Shown: positions 28,296 through 37,603, counted from the stretch's first letter. The stretch: 64,000 nucleotides of DNA from an uncultured Clostridia bacterium (GCA_934636105.1 CAKTZR010000017.1:8322-72321); one strand, 5' to 3'. The notes: a model not told the origin generated them from the letters alone. Program-made: numbers and translations.

Positions 28296-28338
28296 TTTGC
28301 TTTTGCAAACAAATTTTTGGCGAAAAGCAAAAATACAG

Positions 28339-28367
28339 TTGACGAAATCGAATTGTTGCGCTATAAT
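28339..28367 (+). promoter_or_regulatory. sigma-A promoter for rpsU
   Basis: TTGACG (28339-28344), 17-bp spacer, TATAAT (28362-28367), in the gap between the HIT gene and rpsU. Confidence 0.9.
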
Positions 28368-28444
28368 TAGCTGTACGGTACTCCATTGACGGCTGATTTG
28401 ACGCAATGGATCGTCGAATGTTGAGCCGAGGGGAGGGATACTAG

Positions 28445-28618
28445 ATGTCTGAGATCCGTGTTCGTGAGAATGAATCCCTGGAAAGTGCTCTGAGGAGATT
28501 CAAGAGGCAGTGCGCGCGTTCTGGCGTTATTGCTGAGGTCCGTAAGAGAGAGCATTACGAGAAGCCCAGCGTGAAGCGCAAGAAGAAGGCCGAGGCGGCC
28601 CGTAAGCGCAAGTACTGA
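28445..28618 (+). CDS. rpsU: 30S ribosomal protein S21
   Basis: 57 residues: [20 protein letters not shown], then [20 protein letters not shown] and a Lys/Arg-rich end [17 protein letters not shown]. Clear bS21, usual length. Start ATG 28445 follows a GAGGGGAGGG site. It has its own promoter and a strong terminator, so it can be transcribed alone. Confidence 0.97.
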   Translation: MSEIRVRENESLESALRRFKRQCARSGVIAEVRKREHYEKPSVKRKKKAEAARKRKY

Positions 28619-28629
28619 TTCACAAAATC

Positions 28630-28659
28630 GCCCTATCGGCTAACGATAGGGCTTTTTTT
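28630..28659 (+). terminator. intrinsic terminator after rpsU
   Basis: GCCCTATCG, loop GCTAA, CGATAGGGC, then seven T. Confidence 0.97.
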
Positions 28660-28711
28660 CTGCCCATTGTTTTAGCACGAATGGATACGAAACATAAAAG
28701 CGGCTGTTTCA

Positions 28712-28835
28712 GAGTCAGGTGACGCTTTGCTCCCTGACTCCCGATGAGTTTCGCTTTGCGATGAGGGGCGTTGGGCTGCCGCCCAAACCCGCTTGGGGAT
28801 TTCATCCCCAAACCTCATCTTCGCTTCGCGACGGT
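28712..28835 (+). repeat. cluster of short hairpins upstream of the TRM11-like gene
   Basis: GAGTCAGG / CCTGACTC (28712-28740), TTGGGC-TGCC-GCCCAA (28771-28786), TTGGGGAT-TTC-ATCCCCAA (28793-28811) and further CGCTTTGCG/CTTCGCTTCGCG palindromes. It resembles family B hairpin 3 but with different stems. No gene is visible in this ~200-nt gap. Confidence 0.65.
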
Positions 28836-28857
28836 TATAACAAAGAGAGGAGAAACC

Positions 28858-29859
28858 ATGACCTACGCATTTTTACTCTATCCGCATGCCAACATCCGCT
28901 ACCGCCAATCCCTGCTGCAGCTGGCGGTGCAGGAGCTGGCTATGACGCTTTCTGCCTTGGGGCGAGAAGCCGAGGTCATCCCCAAAGAGATGGGCGGCGC
29001 GATGTTTTTGACGTTTGAAGCGGCGAAGCTCACCGAGCGGGACATGCGCATGCTCAGCCAGCTGGCGAGCGTCTACATGCTCTTTGCGATGGAGGATGGC
29101 AGGCTGCTCCCGCTGGAGCGCACGCATCCGAACTATGTCGGCGAGGATTTGCCCGCGCTGCTCAAGTATAAGGGCAAAACGAACGAGATGTTTACCGACA
29201 CAATGCTGACAATGGCGCTGGCGGCAAGCGCATTCATGCCCGTGCATGACAGCCAGCTCGTCGTCTGCGATCCGATGGCCGGGCGCGGCACGACGCTGAT
29301 GCTGGCGCTTCGGCGCGGCTATCACGGCGTAGGCCTTGAAATCGGCAAGGCGGATGTGAAGGAAGCGGCGGATTACATGACGCGCTATCTGGAATTTCAC
29401 CGCATCAAATACAAGCGGACGGACAGCGCGCTCACGGTGCGCGGCCAGGTCGGCGGGCGGGAAAACAAGTTTGTGTTTTCCGATTCGGCGGAGCATTTCA
29501 AGGATGGCGACACGCGGACGCTGCGCCTGATCTGCGGCGACACGCGCGAAGCGGCGGCGCTGCTCAAGCCAAACAGCGTTCACCTGATGGTGACGGACGC
29601 GCCCTACGGCGTGCAGAAGGGCACGGCGGGCAGGCAGGATTCCATCGGCGGCACGATTGCGGCGGCTCTGCCGGGGTGGTTTGACGTGCTGAAATCTGGC
29701 GGCGTGCTGGCGATGAGCTTCAACACGCACGTCACCAAGCGCGACGGGCTGGTTCGGTTATTTGAAAAGGCCGGGTTTGAGATTGTGCAGACGGCGAATC
29801 TGGAACACTGGGTTGAGCAGGCGATCAGCCGCGACGTGATTCTGGCGCGGAAGCCGTGA
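28858..29859 (+). CDS. TRM11-like SAM-dependent methyltransferase
   Basis: 333 residues from ATG 28858 (GAGAGGAG upstream). Residues 1-130 form an N-terminal THUMP-like or RFD-like domain without strong motif (MTYAFLLYPHANIRYRQS). The C-terminal Rossmann domain has CDPMAGRGTTLMLALRRGY (SAM site), then VTDAPYGVQ, the (N/D)PPY-type catalytic motif with Ala in place of the first Pro. This points to N2-guanine or amino methylation of tRNA or another nucleic acid; the exact target is unknown. Confidence 0.78.
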   Translation: MTYAFLLYPHANIRYRQSLLQLAVQELAMTLSALGREAEVIPKEMGGAMFLTFEAAKLTERDMRMLSQLASVYMLFAMEDGRLLPLERTHPNYVGEDLPALLKYKGKTNEMFTDTMLTMALAASAFMPVHDSQLVVCDPMAGRGTTLMLALRRGYHGVGLEIGKADVKEAADYMTRYLEFHRIKYKRTDSALTVRGQVGGRENKFVFSDSAEHFKDGDTRTLRLICGDTREAAALLKPNSVHLMVTDAPYGVQKGTAGRQDSIGGTIAAALPGWFDVLKSGGVLAMSFNTHVTKRDGLVRLFEKAGFEIVQTANLEHWVEQAISRDVILARKP

Positions 29860-29872
29860 GGGAGGGGAGACG

Positions 29873-29925
29873 TTGGGGCGCTGCCCCAAGCTACGCTGAG
29901 GGACGCAGCTTCTTAGACTCCCTTC
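29873..29925 (-). repeat. family B-like element, copy B3 (inverted, partial)
   Basis: Hairpin 3 TTGGGGC-GCT-GCCCCAA (29873-29889) is followed, as in inverted copies, by a degenerate stem AAGCTACG / CGCAGCTT. Between the TRM11-like gene and rho. Confidence 0.6.
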
Positions 29926-30072
29926 TTCGCTTCGCGGCTGTGTGAACAGATGATTGCAATCAATAAGCATAAGGTATAATTCAAAGGATTTCGGCATATC
30001 CTTCAGCATGAAGCACATCCGCGGAACGCCGCGGCAAAACATGTTGGCCCATTGGGAGGAGCTGAAATCAAA

Positions 30073-31494
30073 TTGGAATCCGCAAGAGCGTATCAAAACA
30101 TGACGGTGGTGCAGCTGCGGGAGCTGGCGCGCGCAAACAAGGTGCGTCTGCCCTATGGCGTGAACAAGGCGCAGATGGTTGAAATGCTGTTTCGCCAGCT
30201 TGGCGGCGGGGCAGTGGAAGAACCCGCGAAACCGCCGGAAATCGGGCTGTACAAGCCCAAGCCGTTCGGCTTTTATGACGAAGAATACGGCACGAGCAAC
30301 CCGGTTGTGCCGCAGATGCTCAAGGCGGGGCTGCTGGGGAGCGGCCACGGCCTGCTGGAAGTGCAGCCCGGCGGATACGGCTTTCTGCGCACGCAGAACG
30401 GCACGCCGGGGCCGGACGACATCTATGTTTCCATCGCGCAGATCCGCCGCTTCAACCTGCACAGCGGCGACGAAATCATCGGCAAAACGCGGCCGAAGCG
30501 GCTGGGCGACCGATACAACGCGCTGATGTACATCGAATCCGTCAACGGGGACAACCCCGAAATCGCGCGTGTGCGCAGGCCGTTTGACTCGCTGACGCCG
30601 ATTCATCCGAACAGGCGGCTGACGCTGGAAAATGCGGAAGGAGCGAGCGATCCCTCCATGCGTCTGCTGGATTTCATTGCCCCCATTGGGCTGGGCCAGC
30701 GCGCGCTGATCGTCGCGCCGCCGAAAGCGGGCAAGACGATCCTCCTGCAAAAAATCGCCCGCGCCATCGAGCAGAATCACCCGGATATCGAGCTGATGAT
30801 TCTGCTGATCGACGAGCGGCCGGAGGAGGTCACGGACATCCGGCGTTCCGTGCATGCGGACGTGTTCCATTCGACGTTTGATTCGCCGCAGGAAAATCAC
30901 ATCCGCGTATCGGACATGGTCTACGAGCGTGCGCAGCGGCTGGTGGAGCAGGGCAAGAACGTCGTCGTGCTGATGGACAGCCTGACCCGGCTGGCGCGCG
31001 CCTGCAACGCGATGAGCCCCGGCGGGCGCGCGATGAGCGGCGGCCTTGCGCCCGGCGCGCTGGACAGGCCAAAGCGCTTTTTCGGCGCAGCGCGCAACAT
31101 TGAGGAGGGCGGCAGTCTGACGATCATCGCGACGGTGCTTGTGGAGACGGGCAGCCGGATGGACGATATCATTTTTGAGGAATTTAAAGGGACGGGCAAC
31201 GCGGAAATCAAGCTCGACCGGGCGCTCTCCGAGGCGCGCATCTTTCCGGCCATCGATCTGGCGAAATCCGGCACGCGCCACGAGGAGCTGCTGCTCTCCC
31301 CGCAGGAAAGCGAGGGCGTGGCGATGGTTCGGCGCATGCTGGGGCAGGGACACACCCGCGAAGCGACCGGCCAGCTGATCGGAATGCTGCTCAAAACCGA
31401 AAAAAACGAAGAATTTTTCAAAAGATTGAAAGAATGGCTTGCAATTTGGGAGAAAGAAGGGTATACTATACGCAGTCTCCGCTCAGGCGTATGA
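30073..31494 (+). CDS. rho: transcription termination factor Rho
   Basis: 473 residues. Rho N-terminal SAP-like helices ([19 protein letters not shown]), the cold-shock RNA-binding domain ([15 protein letters not shown]), and the RecA-type ATPase with Walker [20 protein letters not shown] and DSLTRLARA. Hexameric RNA helicase that terminates transcription. TTG 30073 is the likely start after GGGAGGAG; a TATAAT at 29975 may be its -10 but a good -35 is not evident. Followed by rpmE, a frequent pair. Confidence 0.97.
   Translation: MESARAYQNMTVVQLRELARANKVRLPYGVNKAQMVEMLFRQLGGGAVEEPAKPPEIGLYKPKPFGFYDEEYGTSNPVVPQMLKAGLLGSGHGLLEVQPGGYGFLRTQNGTPGPDDIYVSIAQIRRFNLHSGDEIIGKTRPKRLGDRYNALMYIESVNGDNPEIARVRRPFDSLTPIHPNRRLTLENAEGASDPSMRLLDFIAPIGLGQRALIVAPPKAGKTILLQKIARAIEQNHPDIELMILLIDERPEEVTDIRRSVHADVFHSTFDSPQENHIRVSDMVYERAQRLVEQGKNVVVLMDSLTRLARACNAMSPGGRAMSGGLAPGALDRPKRFFGAARNIEEGGSLTIIATVLVETGSRMDDIIFEEFKGTGNAEIKLDRALSEARIFPAIDLAKSGTRHEELLLSPQESEGVAMVRRMLGQGHTREATGQLIGMLLKTEKNEEFFKRLKEWLAIWEKEGYTIRSLRSGV
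31439..31467 (+). promoter_or_regulatory. sigma-A promoter for rpmE inside the rho 3' end
   Basis: TTGCAA (31439-31444), 17-bp spacer, TATACT (31462-31467). Lies within the last 20 codons of rho. Confidence 0.7.
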
Positions 31495-31553
31495 GAAGGT
31501 ACGGTTTGGCGTGTCTTTCATACGATAGTATCGCGGCGAAAGAGGTGAAAATC

Positions 31554-31751
31554 ATGAAGGAAGGCATCCATCCGAAGTATCAGAAGGCGACCGTGACCTG
31601 CGTTTGCGGCAACACTTTCGTAACGGGTTCCACCAAGCCGGAGCTGCGCGTTGAAATCTGCTCCAAGTGCCACCCGTTCTTCACCGGCAAGCAGAAGCTC
31701 GTTGACGCGGGCGGCCGTGTTGATCGCTTCAAGAAGCGTTACGGCATCTAA
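31554..31751 (+). CDS. rpmE: 50S ribosomal protein L31
   Basis: 65 residues, [20 protein letters not shown] start. Zinc-type (C+) bL31: CVCG and CSKCH supply the four ligands. Usual length. AGAGGTG precedes ATG 31554. Confidence 0.97.
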   Translation: MKEGIHPKYQKATVTCVCGNTFVTGSTKPELRVEICSKCHPFFTGKQKLVDAGGRVDRFKKRYGI

Positions 31752-31763
31752 TCTTACCCATTC

Positions 31764-31794
31764 GGAGGCAGCGAAAGCTGTCTCCTTTTGTTTT
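31764..31794 (+). terminator. intrinsic terminator after rpmE
   Basis: GGAGGCAGC, loop GAAA, GCTGTCTCC (one G-U pair), then TTTTGTTTT. Confidence 0.93.
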
Positions 31795-31845
31795 GCGCCG
31801 AAAAAAGAAGCATGTCATCTGATGAAGCCAAAACGACAAATATAG

Positions 31846-31874
31846 TTGACGAAATGACGGATCAGGCGTATAAT
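31846..31874 (+). promoter_or_regulatory. sigma-A promoter for the XRE regulator pair
   Basis: TTGACG (31846-31851), 17-bp spacer, TATAAT (31869-31874). Confidence 0.9.
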
Positions 31875-31915
31875 GCAGCTATCCGGAATCCGCATAAAAG
31901 GAGGCGGCGAAGCGC

Positions 31916-32122
31916 TTGAAAAACCTTCGGATGAAGGCGGCGCGGGTCGGCTGCGACCTGTCGCAGGAGGAATTGGCCGCAAAGGTCGGCGTGACGCGGC
32001 AGACCATCGGCATGATCGAGGCCGGGCGGTTTAATCCGTCGCTGGCGCTGTGCGTGGCCATCTGTCGGGCGTTGGGCAAGACGCTCAACGATTTATTCTG
32101 GGATGAGGAGGGCGGCGCATGA
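31916..32122 (+). CDS. small XRE-family HTH regulator
   Basis: 68 residues, essentially a single helix-turn-helix: LRMKAARVGCDLSQEELAAKVGVTRQTIGMIEAGRFNPS, ending in LGKTLNDLFW. This short YozG/Cro-like form commonly regulates the membrane-protein gene coupled to it; the next gene starts in an ATGA overlap. TTG 31916 lies after GGAGGCGG. Confidence 0.9.
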   Translation: MKNLRMKAARVGCDLSQEELAAKVGVTRQTIGMIEAGRFNPSLALCVAICRALGKTLNDLFWDEEGGA

Positions 32123-32562
32123 AGCTCTATCTCAAAACCAAAAACGTGCTGGATGAGCGCGAAACGCAGGAAATGTACCGCATCGAGCACCGAGGGCTGT
32201 GGGGAATGTATGCGCTGCTGTGCGCCGCCGTCGTGGTGCAGATGCTCTTTGGCGCGGGTTTTGCGCAGATTGCGGGCGAAGCGTTTGTCATCGCCGTGGT
32301 CAGCGTCGGCATGATTATCGCCTATGCAAGGCGCGGCATTTGGGACGCGGACGCGCGGCCGAGTACGCGCGGAAACGCGGTCTATGCGCTGTTCTGCGCG
32401 CTGGGCGTGACGGCGGTCACGTTTGGGCTGCATGAAAGCATCGGAAAGGCGCTGATCTTCGGCGCGACGGCGTTTATTTCATGCTTTGCCCTTCTGTCGC
32501 TGCTGATGGCTTATGTCAAAAAGCGCCAGAAGCAGCAGAGCGACGAGCTGGACGACGAGTGA
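32119..32562 (+). CDS. small four-helix membrane protein paired with XRE regulator
   Basis: 147 residues. N-terminal acidic segment (NVLDERETQEMYRIEHRG), then about four helices (LWGMYALLCAAVVVQML; AFVIAVVSVGMIIAYA; AVYALFCALGVTAV; ALIFGATAFISCFALLSLLM) and a charged tail. It resembles the DUF3796/DUF6773-type proteins often encoded after small XRE regulators; family assignment is tentative. ATGA overlap shows translational coupling. Confidence 0.75.
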   Translation: MKLYLKTKNVLDERETQEMYRIEHRGLWGMYALLCAAVVVQMLFGAGFAQIAGEAFVIAVVSVGMIIAYARRGIWDADARPSTRGNAVYALFCALGVTAVTFGLHESIGKALIFGATAFISCFALLSLLMAYVKKRQKQQSDELDDE

Positions 32563-32571
32563 CGGGGAACG

Positions 32572-32615
32572 TTGGGGCGTTGCCCCAAGCCCCAGCAGGG
32601 AACTGAGTTCCCTGC
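32572..32615 (-). repeat. family B element, copy B4 (inverted, stem fully swapped)
   Basis: TTGGGGC-GTT-GCCCCAA (32572-32588), then hairpin 2 with arms GCAGGGAACT and AGTTCCCTGC around one G (32595-32615). The stem sequence differs from the canonical one at paired positions yet is still a perfect 10-bp stem. Confidence 0.82.
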
Positions 32616-32666
32616 ACCTTCCGAATGTTATTGCTGTGCAATAAAAAACGAATCATATGTTTTATC

Positions 32667-32745
32667 CATTTATCACGAAGTGATAAATGAAAGTGGGAAA
32701 TCCAAGAACCTCAGGTTCTTGGCGGGGTTTGGGGCAGAGCCCCAA
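32667..32745 (+). repeat. family B three-hairpin element, copy B5
   Basis: Hairpin 1 CATTTATCAC-GAA-GTGATAAATG (32667-32689), hairpin 2 canonical (32702-32722), hairpin 3 TTGGGGC-AGA-GCCCCAA (32729-32745). Ends 17 nt before the yqhQ start codon and includes the bases next to its AAGGAG site. Confidence 0.92.
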
Positions 32746-32762
32746 GAAAAGGAGCTTGTACA

Positions 32763-33863
32763 ATGAGCAATCAGAAGCATCAGTATAAGGATATCGGCGG
32801 CCAGGCCGTCATGGAAGGCGTGATGATGCAGAGCCCGTCCGATGAATCCATTGCGATTGCGGTGCGCCGCCCGAACGGCAAAATCATGGTAACGTGTAAG
32901 CATAATACGCCGCTTTCCAAGAAGCATAAGTGGATGGGCCTGCCGTTCATCCGCGGCTGCATCAACATGGTCATGATGCTCAAAATGGGCATGGAAACCC
33001 TCGATAAGAGCACGCAGATGCTCGGCGTGATGGAGGAAGAACCCAGCAAGTTTGAAAAATGGCTCGCCCAAAAGCTTGGCGCGAGCATCGATAAGGTCGT
33101 GATGGCCGTTGCGATGGTGCTTGCCGTCGTCTTGAGCCTGTTCCTGTTTGTCGCGCTCCCCTCCGGCATGGCGACGCTCGTCGGCAAGGGGACGGACAGC
33201 CGCTTCATCATCAACCTCTCTGCCGGTTTGACGCGCATCGCGATTCTGGTCGGCTACATGATCGCGATTTCCTTTGTGCCGGATATCAAACGCGTGTTCA
33301 TGTATCACGGCGCAGAACATAAGACCGTGTATTGCAACGAAGCCGGGCTGGAACTCACGCCGGAAAACGCGCGCCAGTTCTCCCGCCTGCATCCGCGCTG
33401 CGGCACGGCGTTCCTGTTCCTCGTCATGTTCATTTCGATTCTCATCGGCGCGGTGGCGGATCAGATTCTCTTTGCCCTGTTCGGCATTGAAAAGCTGACC
33501 TTCCTCGGCCGCATCCTGCGCAGCCTGCTGACCCTGCCGATCGTCACGGGCGTTTCCTACGAAGTGCTCAAGGGACTGGCGCATGCGGGCGATAGCCTGA
33601 TTGTGCGTATCCTCCGCTGGCCGGGGCTGATGCTGCAATATCTGACGACCCGCGAGCCGGATGACTCCATGCTGGAGGTCGCGATTGCGTCGATGAAGGC
33701 CGCGAAGGCCGGCCCGGCGCACTATCGCGAGAATCTCGACCCGAATGTGTACGTCTACGGCGCGAAGGAGAAGAAGCCGGAAGCCAAGTCCGAGCCTTTG
33801 GACGAAACCCCGGCGGATGAAGCGAAGGGCGAAGAAGAACAGAAGGACGGTGCTTCCGCGTGA
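32763..33863 (+). CDS. yqhQ: DUF1385 membrane protein YqhQ
   Basis: 366 residues. IGGQAVMEGVMMQSP, VYCNEAGLELTPENARQFSRLHPRCGTAFLF-type and YHGAEHKT motifs are diagnostic of the DUF1385 family; several helices in the middle and a charged, Glu/Lys-rich tail. Metal-dependent membrane hydrolase activity has been suggested for the family; no confirmed role. ATG 32763 follows AAAAGGAG. The stop overlaps prmC (GTGA), the standard yqhQ-prmC-prfA order. Confidence 0.92.
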   Translation: MSNQKHQYKDIGGQAVMEGVMMQSPSDESIAIAVRRPNGKIMVTCKHNTPLSKKHKWMGLPFIRGCINMVMMLKMGMETLDKSTQMLGVMEEEPSKFEKWLAQKLGASIDKVVMAVAMVLAVVLSLFLFVALPSGMATLVGKGTDSRFIINLSAGLTRIAILVGYMIAISFVPDIKRVFMYHGAEHKTVYCNEAGLELTPENARQFSRLHPRCGTAFLFLVMFISILIGAVADQILFALFGIEKLTFLGRILRSLLTLPIVTGVSYEVLKGLAHAGDSLIVRILRWPGLMLQYLTTREPDDSMLEVAIASMKAAKAGPAHYRENLDPNVYVYGAKEKKPEAKSEPLDETPADEAKGEEEQKDGASA

Positions 33864-34705
33864 CCATTCGCGAAGCGCTGCGCGAGGCGACAGCCCGCCT
33901 TGAACGGGCGGGCGTGCCTGACGCGGATGTGGATGCCTCCTATTTGCTGGCCAGCGTATTGAAAGAAGATACGCTGGCTATGCGTATAAATGGACATCGC
34001 GCACTAACGGAGGAGCAGCAGGCGGCATTCGACACGCTCTGCGGCAGGCGAATGGCGCGCGAGCCGCTGCAATATATCCTTGGCGAAACGGAGTTCATGG
34101 GGCTGACGTTCCATGTGGAGCCGGGCGTGCTGATTCCGCGCGCGGACACGGAGATTCTCGTCGAAAAGGCGCTTGAGCTGATGCAGCCGGGCGCGCGTGT
34201 GCTGGATATCGGCACGGGAAGCGGCGCGATTGCCGTCAGCCTGGCCAAACTGGGCAAAAACGCACGGGTGACGGCGGTTGATGTGAGCGGCAAAGCGCTT
34301 GAAATTGCGCGGAAAAACGCCGAAAGCAACGGTGCGGACGTAGAATTTGTAAAAAGTAACTGCTTTTCTGCGCTGCAAGGCCGAAAATATGATATGATTG
34401 TATCGAACCCGCCGTATATATCGGATGAGGAAATGCGGGGGCTGATGCCGGAGGTTCGGCAGGAACCGGAATTGGCGCTGTTCGGCGGAGAAGACGGGCT
34501 GGATTTTTACAGACGCATCAGCCGTGAAGTGCCGGGATACCTGAATGCGGGCGGCTTTCTGCTCTTTGAAATCGGCTGGCTGCAAAAGGACGCGGTGAGC
34601 AAATTGGTTCAAGCATCTGTCGGCGAGCCGTTTGCCCTGCGGGATTACGGCCAGAATTGGCGCGTTGTCGGCGCGCAGTTGAAGCCGATAAGAGATCGGC
34701 AATAG
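33860..34705 (+). CDS. prmC: peptide chain release factor N5-glutamine methyltransferase
   Basis: 281 residues. SAM motif VLDIGTGSGAIAVSLAKLG and the catalytic VSNPPYISDEEM. Methylates the GGQ glutamine of RF1/RF2; prfA, encoding RF1, is the next gene. GTG start in a GTGA overlap. Confidence 0.96.
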   Translation: MTIREALREATARLERAGVPDADVDASYLLASVLKEDTLAMRINGHRALTEEQQAAFDTLCGRRMAREPLQYILGETEFMGLTFHVEPGVLIPRADTEILVEKALELMQPGARVLDIGTGSGAIAVSLAKLGKNARVTAVDVSGKALEIARKNAESNGADVEFVKSNCFSALQGRKYDMIVSNPPYISDEEMRGLMPEVRQEPELALFGGEDGLDFYRRISREVPGYLNAGGFLLFEIGWLQKDAVSKLVQASVGEPFALRDYGQNWRVVGAQLKPIRDRQ

Positions 34706-34758
34706 CGATAGGATTATCGCGAAGAGAAGTGGGAAATCCAAGAACCTTAGGTTCTTGA
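34705..34758 (+). repeat. family B element, copy B6 (hairpin 3 lost)
   Basis: Hairpin 1 GCGATA-GGAT-TATCGC (34705-34720); hairpin 2 arms CCAAGAACCT and AGGTTCTTGA around a T instead of C (34738-34758). The usual GGGGC hairpin is missing, but TTGGGGCGGCACTCCCCAA lies further on at 34855-34873, just before prfA. Confidence 0.8.
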
Positions 34759-34884
34759 AGGGGAATCGAAACCATGCGCCCGCTGTGCGGGAAACAGCAT
34801 GGTGGAGATTGGAAACTACAAGGAGCCAAAGGCGACTATGTATGTTTCCCGGACTTGGGGCGGCACTCCCCAAAAAGGAAAAAT

Positions 34885-35964
34885 ATGCTGAAAAAACTCG
34901 ATTGGGTCCACCCGCGCATGGAGGAGCTGGGCATGCTGCTTTCCGATCCGGCGGTGGTGCAGGATCAGGAAAAATGGCGGGCGTTGATGCGTGAGCACAG
35001 CCAGCTTGAGCCGCTGGATCAGGCCGTGCGCCGATATGCCGAGCTGGAGGACGCGCGAAAGCAGGCACAGGCGCTGCTCGATGATCCGGATATGGCCCAG
35101 ATGGCGAAGGAAGAACTCGATGAAATCGCTTCCCGGCTGGAAACGACCGAGCGCGAAATTCAGCTGCTGCTTCTGCCCAAAGACCCGAACGCGGAAAAGA
35201 ACGTCGTGATGGAAATCCGCGGCGGCGCGGGCGGCGAAGAAGCCGCGCTGTTTGGCGCGATGCTGATGCGGATGTATATGCGATACGCCGAGCGCCACGG
35301 CTGGAAGACCGAGATGCTCGAAGCCAATATGACCGAACTGGGCGGCGTGAAGGAAGCGGTTTTCGCCATCACGGGGGAAAATGCGTTCAGCCGCCTGAAA
35401 TACGAAAGCGGCGTGCATCGCGTGCAGCGCATCCCGGTGACGGAGAGCAACGGCAAACGGCAGACCTCCACCGCGACGGTCGCCGTGCTGCCCGAAGCGC
35501 AGGAGGTTGACGTGAAGATCAACCCCGACGATTTGCGCATCGACGTTTACCGCGCGTCCGGCCACGGCGGGCAGTATATCAACAAGACGGACAGCGCCGT
35601 CCGCATCACGCACATGCCCAGCGGCATTGTCGTGACCTGTCAGGATGAAAAGAGCCAGCTTAAAAACAAGGAAAAGGCGATGCGTGTTCTCCGCGCGCGG
35701 CTTTATGAGAAATTGCAGGAGGAAAAGGACGCGGCCTACGCCAGCGACCGCCGCGCGCAGGTAGGCACGGGCGACCGAAGCGAGCGCATCCGCACCTATA
35801 ATTTCAACGAGGGACGCGTCACCGATCACCGCATCGGCAAGACGATTTACACCATCGACGCGTTTGTGGATGGCGATATGGATGATATCATCGACCCGCT
35901 CATTTACGCCGACCAGCAGGAGCAGCTGCGCGCGTTGGGGCAGGGCGAACAGCAAAGAGGATAA
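34885..35964 (+). CDS. prfA: peptide chain release factor 1
   Basis: 359 residues. Domain 3 carries the GGQ loop SGHGGQYINKTDSAVRITH, and GERSERIRTYNF-type ending is present. The codon-recognition loop region (domain 2) is intact. Reads UAA/UAG stops. ATG 34885 has AAAAAGGA upstream; the ~180-nt gap before it is filled with hairpins. Confidence 0.97.
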   Translation: MLKKLDWVHPRMEELGMLLSDPAVVQDQEKWRALMREHSQLEPLDQAVRRYAELEDARKQAQALLDDPDMAQMAKEELDEIASRLETTEREIQLLLLPKDPNAEKNVVMEIRGGAGGEEAALFGAMLMRMYMRYAERHGWKTEMLEANMTELGGVKEAVFAITGENAFSRLKYESGVHRVQRIPVTESNGKRQTSTATVAVLPEAQEVDVKINPDDLRIDVYRASGHGGQYINKTDSAVRITHMPSGIVVTCQDEKSQLKNKEKAMRVLRARLYEKLQEEKDAAYASDRRAQVGTGDRSERIRTYNFNEGRVTDHRIGKTIYTIDAFVDGDMDDIIDPLIYADQQEQLRALGQGEQQRG

Positions 35965-35968
35965 AGCG

Positions 35969-37000
35969 ATGAAAACACAGCTGCTCAAGGTGAATGAGGA
36001 ATCCGTCGCGCTGGGCGCAAGGCTCATCCGCGAGGGAGAATTGGTCGGTTTTCCGACGGAGACGGTCTACGGGCTGGGCGCAAACGCGCTGGACGCGCAG
36101 GCCGTCATGAAGATTTTTGAAGCGAAGGGCCGCCCGCAGGATAACCCGCTGATTACGCACGTTTCCTGCGTGGAGGAAATCCTGCCGCTTGTGCGCGCGA
36201 TTCCCGCCGCTGCGCGGAAGCTGATGGACGCGTTCTGGCCCGGCCCGATGACGCTGATTCTGCCCAAGGCGGACTGCATCCCGAACGCGGTCAGCGCGGG
36301 GCTGGATACGGTGGGCATTCGCCTGCCCTCCAACGCGGACGCGCGGGCGCTGATTCGCGCGGCGGGCCGCCCGATTGCCGCACCGAGCGCCAACCGAAGC
36401 GGCCGTCCCAGCCCGACGACGGCGCTGCATGTGCTGGAGGATATGGATGGGCGCATTCCGCTGATTCTGGATGGCGGCGCATGTCAGGTGGGCGTGGAAT
36501 CCAGCGTCATCGATGCGACGGGCGAGGTGCCGGTCATTCTGCGTCCGGGCGGAATCACGCCGGAGATGGTGGAGCGCGTGCTGGGGCATGTCCGCGTGGA
36601 TGAGCACGTGATGAGCCCGCTCAAGGAGGGCGACGTGGCGCGTTCGCCGGGCATGAAATATAAGCATTACGCGCCGAAAGCGAAGGCAGTCATTTTCAGC
36701 GGCGCGCCGGAACATGTCGTCGCGGCGATTTGCAGGCGCTATGACGAGCAGACGGAAAAGGGCGAGCGCGTGGCGATTCTGGGGCTGGATGAACACGATT
36801 ATCAGGGCCGCACGTTTATCAGCCTGGGCAGCGAAAAGCGTCCGCAGGAAGCGGCGGCGAGGCTGTTTGCCGCCCTACGCGAGCTGGATGAGCGCGGGGA
36901 CACGGTGGCGCTCTGCGAGGCGGTGGATACGGCGGGCATCGGTCTGGCCGTGATGAACCGCATGGGGCGCGCGGCGGCGTTTGATATTGAGCAGGTATGA
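35969..37000 (+). CDS. L-threonylcarbamoyladenylate synthase (Sua5/YwlC type)
   Basis: 343 residues. GELVGFPTETVYGLGANA and KGRPQDNPLI are the YrdC/TsaC catalytic blocks (about 1-200). A C-terminal Sua5 domain follows after the SPGMKYKHYAPKA linker. It makes threonylcarbamoyl-AMP from threonine, bicarbonate and ATP, the substrate for TsaB-TsaD. ATG 35969 follows AAAGAGG, 5 nt after the prfA stop. Confidence 0.95.
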   Translation: MKTQLLKVNEESVALGARLIREGELVGFPTETVYGLGANALDAQAVMKIFEAKGRPQDNPLITHVSCVEEILPLVRAIPAAARKLMDAFWPGPMTLILPKADCIPNAVSAGLDTVGIRLPSNADARALIRAAGRPIAAPSANRSGRPSPTTALHVLEDMDGRIPLILDGGACQVGVESSVIDATGEVPVILRPGGITPEMVERVLGHVRVDEHVMSPLKEGDVARSPGMKYKHYAPKAKAVIFSGAPEHVVAAICRRYDEQTEKGERVAILGLDEHDYQGRTFISLGSEKRPQEAAARLFAALRELDERGDTVALCEAVDTAGIGLAVMNRMGRAAAFDIEQV

Positions 37001-37494
37001 TTTGTCAGTCATTTGAACCGATATGGGCAGAAAACGCGCGCGTGCTGATCGTCGGCTCGATGCCCAGCGTCAAATCCTTAGAGGACGCGCAATATTACGC
37101 GCATCCGAGAAACGCGTTTTGGCCGATGATGTTTGACATTTTCGGCGAAGCGCCGAGTCGGGATTATGAGCGGAAAAAGGCGCTGATTCGTGAGCATGGG
37201 CTGGCGCTCTGGGACGCGGCGGCCATGTGCGAGCGCGAGGGCAGTCTGGACAGCGATATGCGCGACGTGGTTTATAACGATTTCGGCAGGCTGTATGCTG
37301 TGTGCCCGGATATTGAGACTGTGCTGTGTAACGGCGCGACGGCGCATAAACTGTTTGTTCAATCCGGCTGGGCAGGGGAAAGACGGGTCATTCGTATGCC
37401 CAGCACCAGCCCGGCGTATACCTTGCCTTACGCAAAGAAGCTCGAAGTATGGAAAACGACGCTTTTGAGCGCTGTCAATATTTCCCATCTATGA
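36997..37494 (+). CDS. DNA-deoxyinosine glycosylase (UDG superfamily family 6)
   Basis: 165 residues. VLIVGSMPSVKSLEDAQYYAHPRNAFWPMM is the HDG family signature, with the second loop MPSTSPAY. The family removes hypoxanthine from deaminated DNA. ATGA overlap with the synthase gene before it. Confidence 0.9.
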   Translation: MICQSFEPIWAENARVLIVGSMPSVKSLEDAQYYAHPRNAFWPMMFDIFGEAPSRDYERKKALIREHGLALWDAAAMCEREGSLDSDMRDVVYNDFGRLYAVCPDIETVLCNGATAHKLFVQSGWAGERRVIRMPSTSPAYTLPYAKKLEVWKTTLLSAVNISHL

Positions 37495-37515
37495 AGAATG
37501 TATAAGGAGGGAAGT

Positions 37516-37560
37516 CCAGAAACCTCAGGTTTCTGGCGGGGTTTGGGGCAGAGCCCCAAA
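37516..37560 (+). repeat. family B element, copy B7 (covariant stem)
   Basis: Hairpin 2 arms CCAGAAACCT and AGGTTTCTGG around C (37516-37536): paired changes relative to the canonical stem. Hairpin 3 TTTGGGGC-AGA-GCCCCAAA (37542-37560). 43 nt before the pdp start. Confidence 0.9.
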
Positions 37561-37603
37561 CGTTCTCTTCGGCGCAACAAACCGAACCGAAGGAGGAACG
37601 GCT

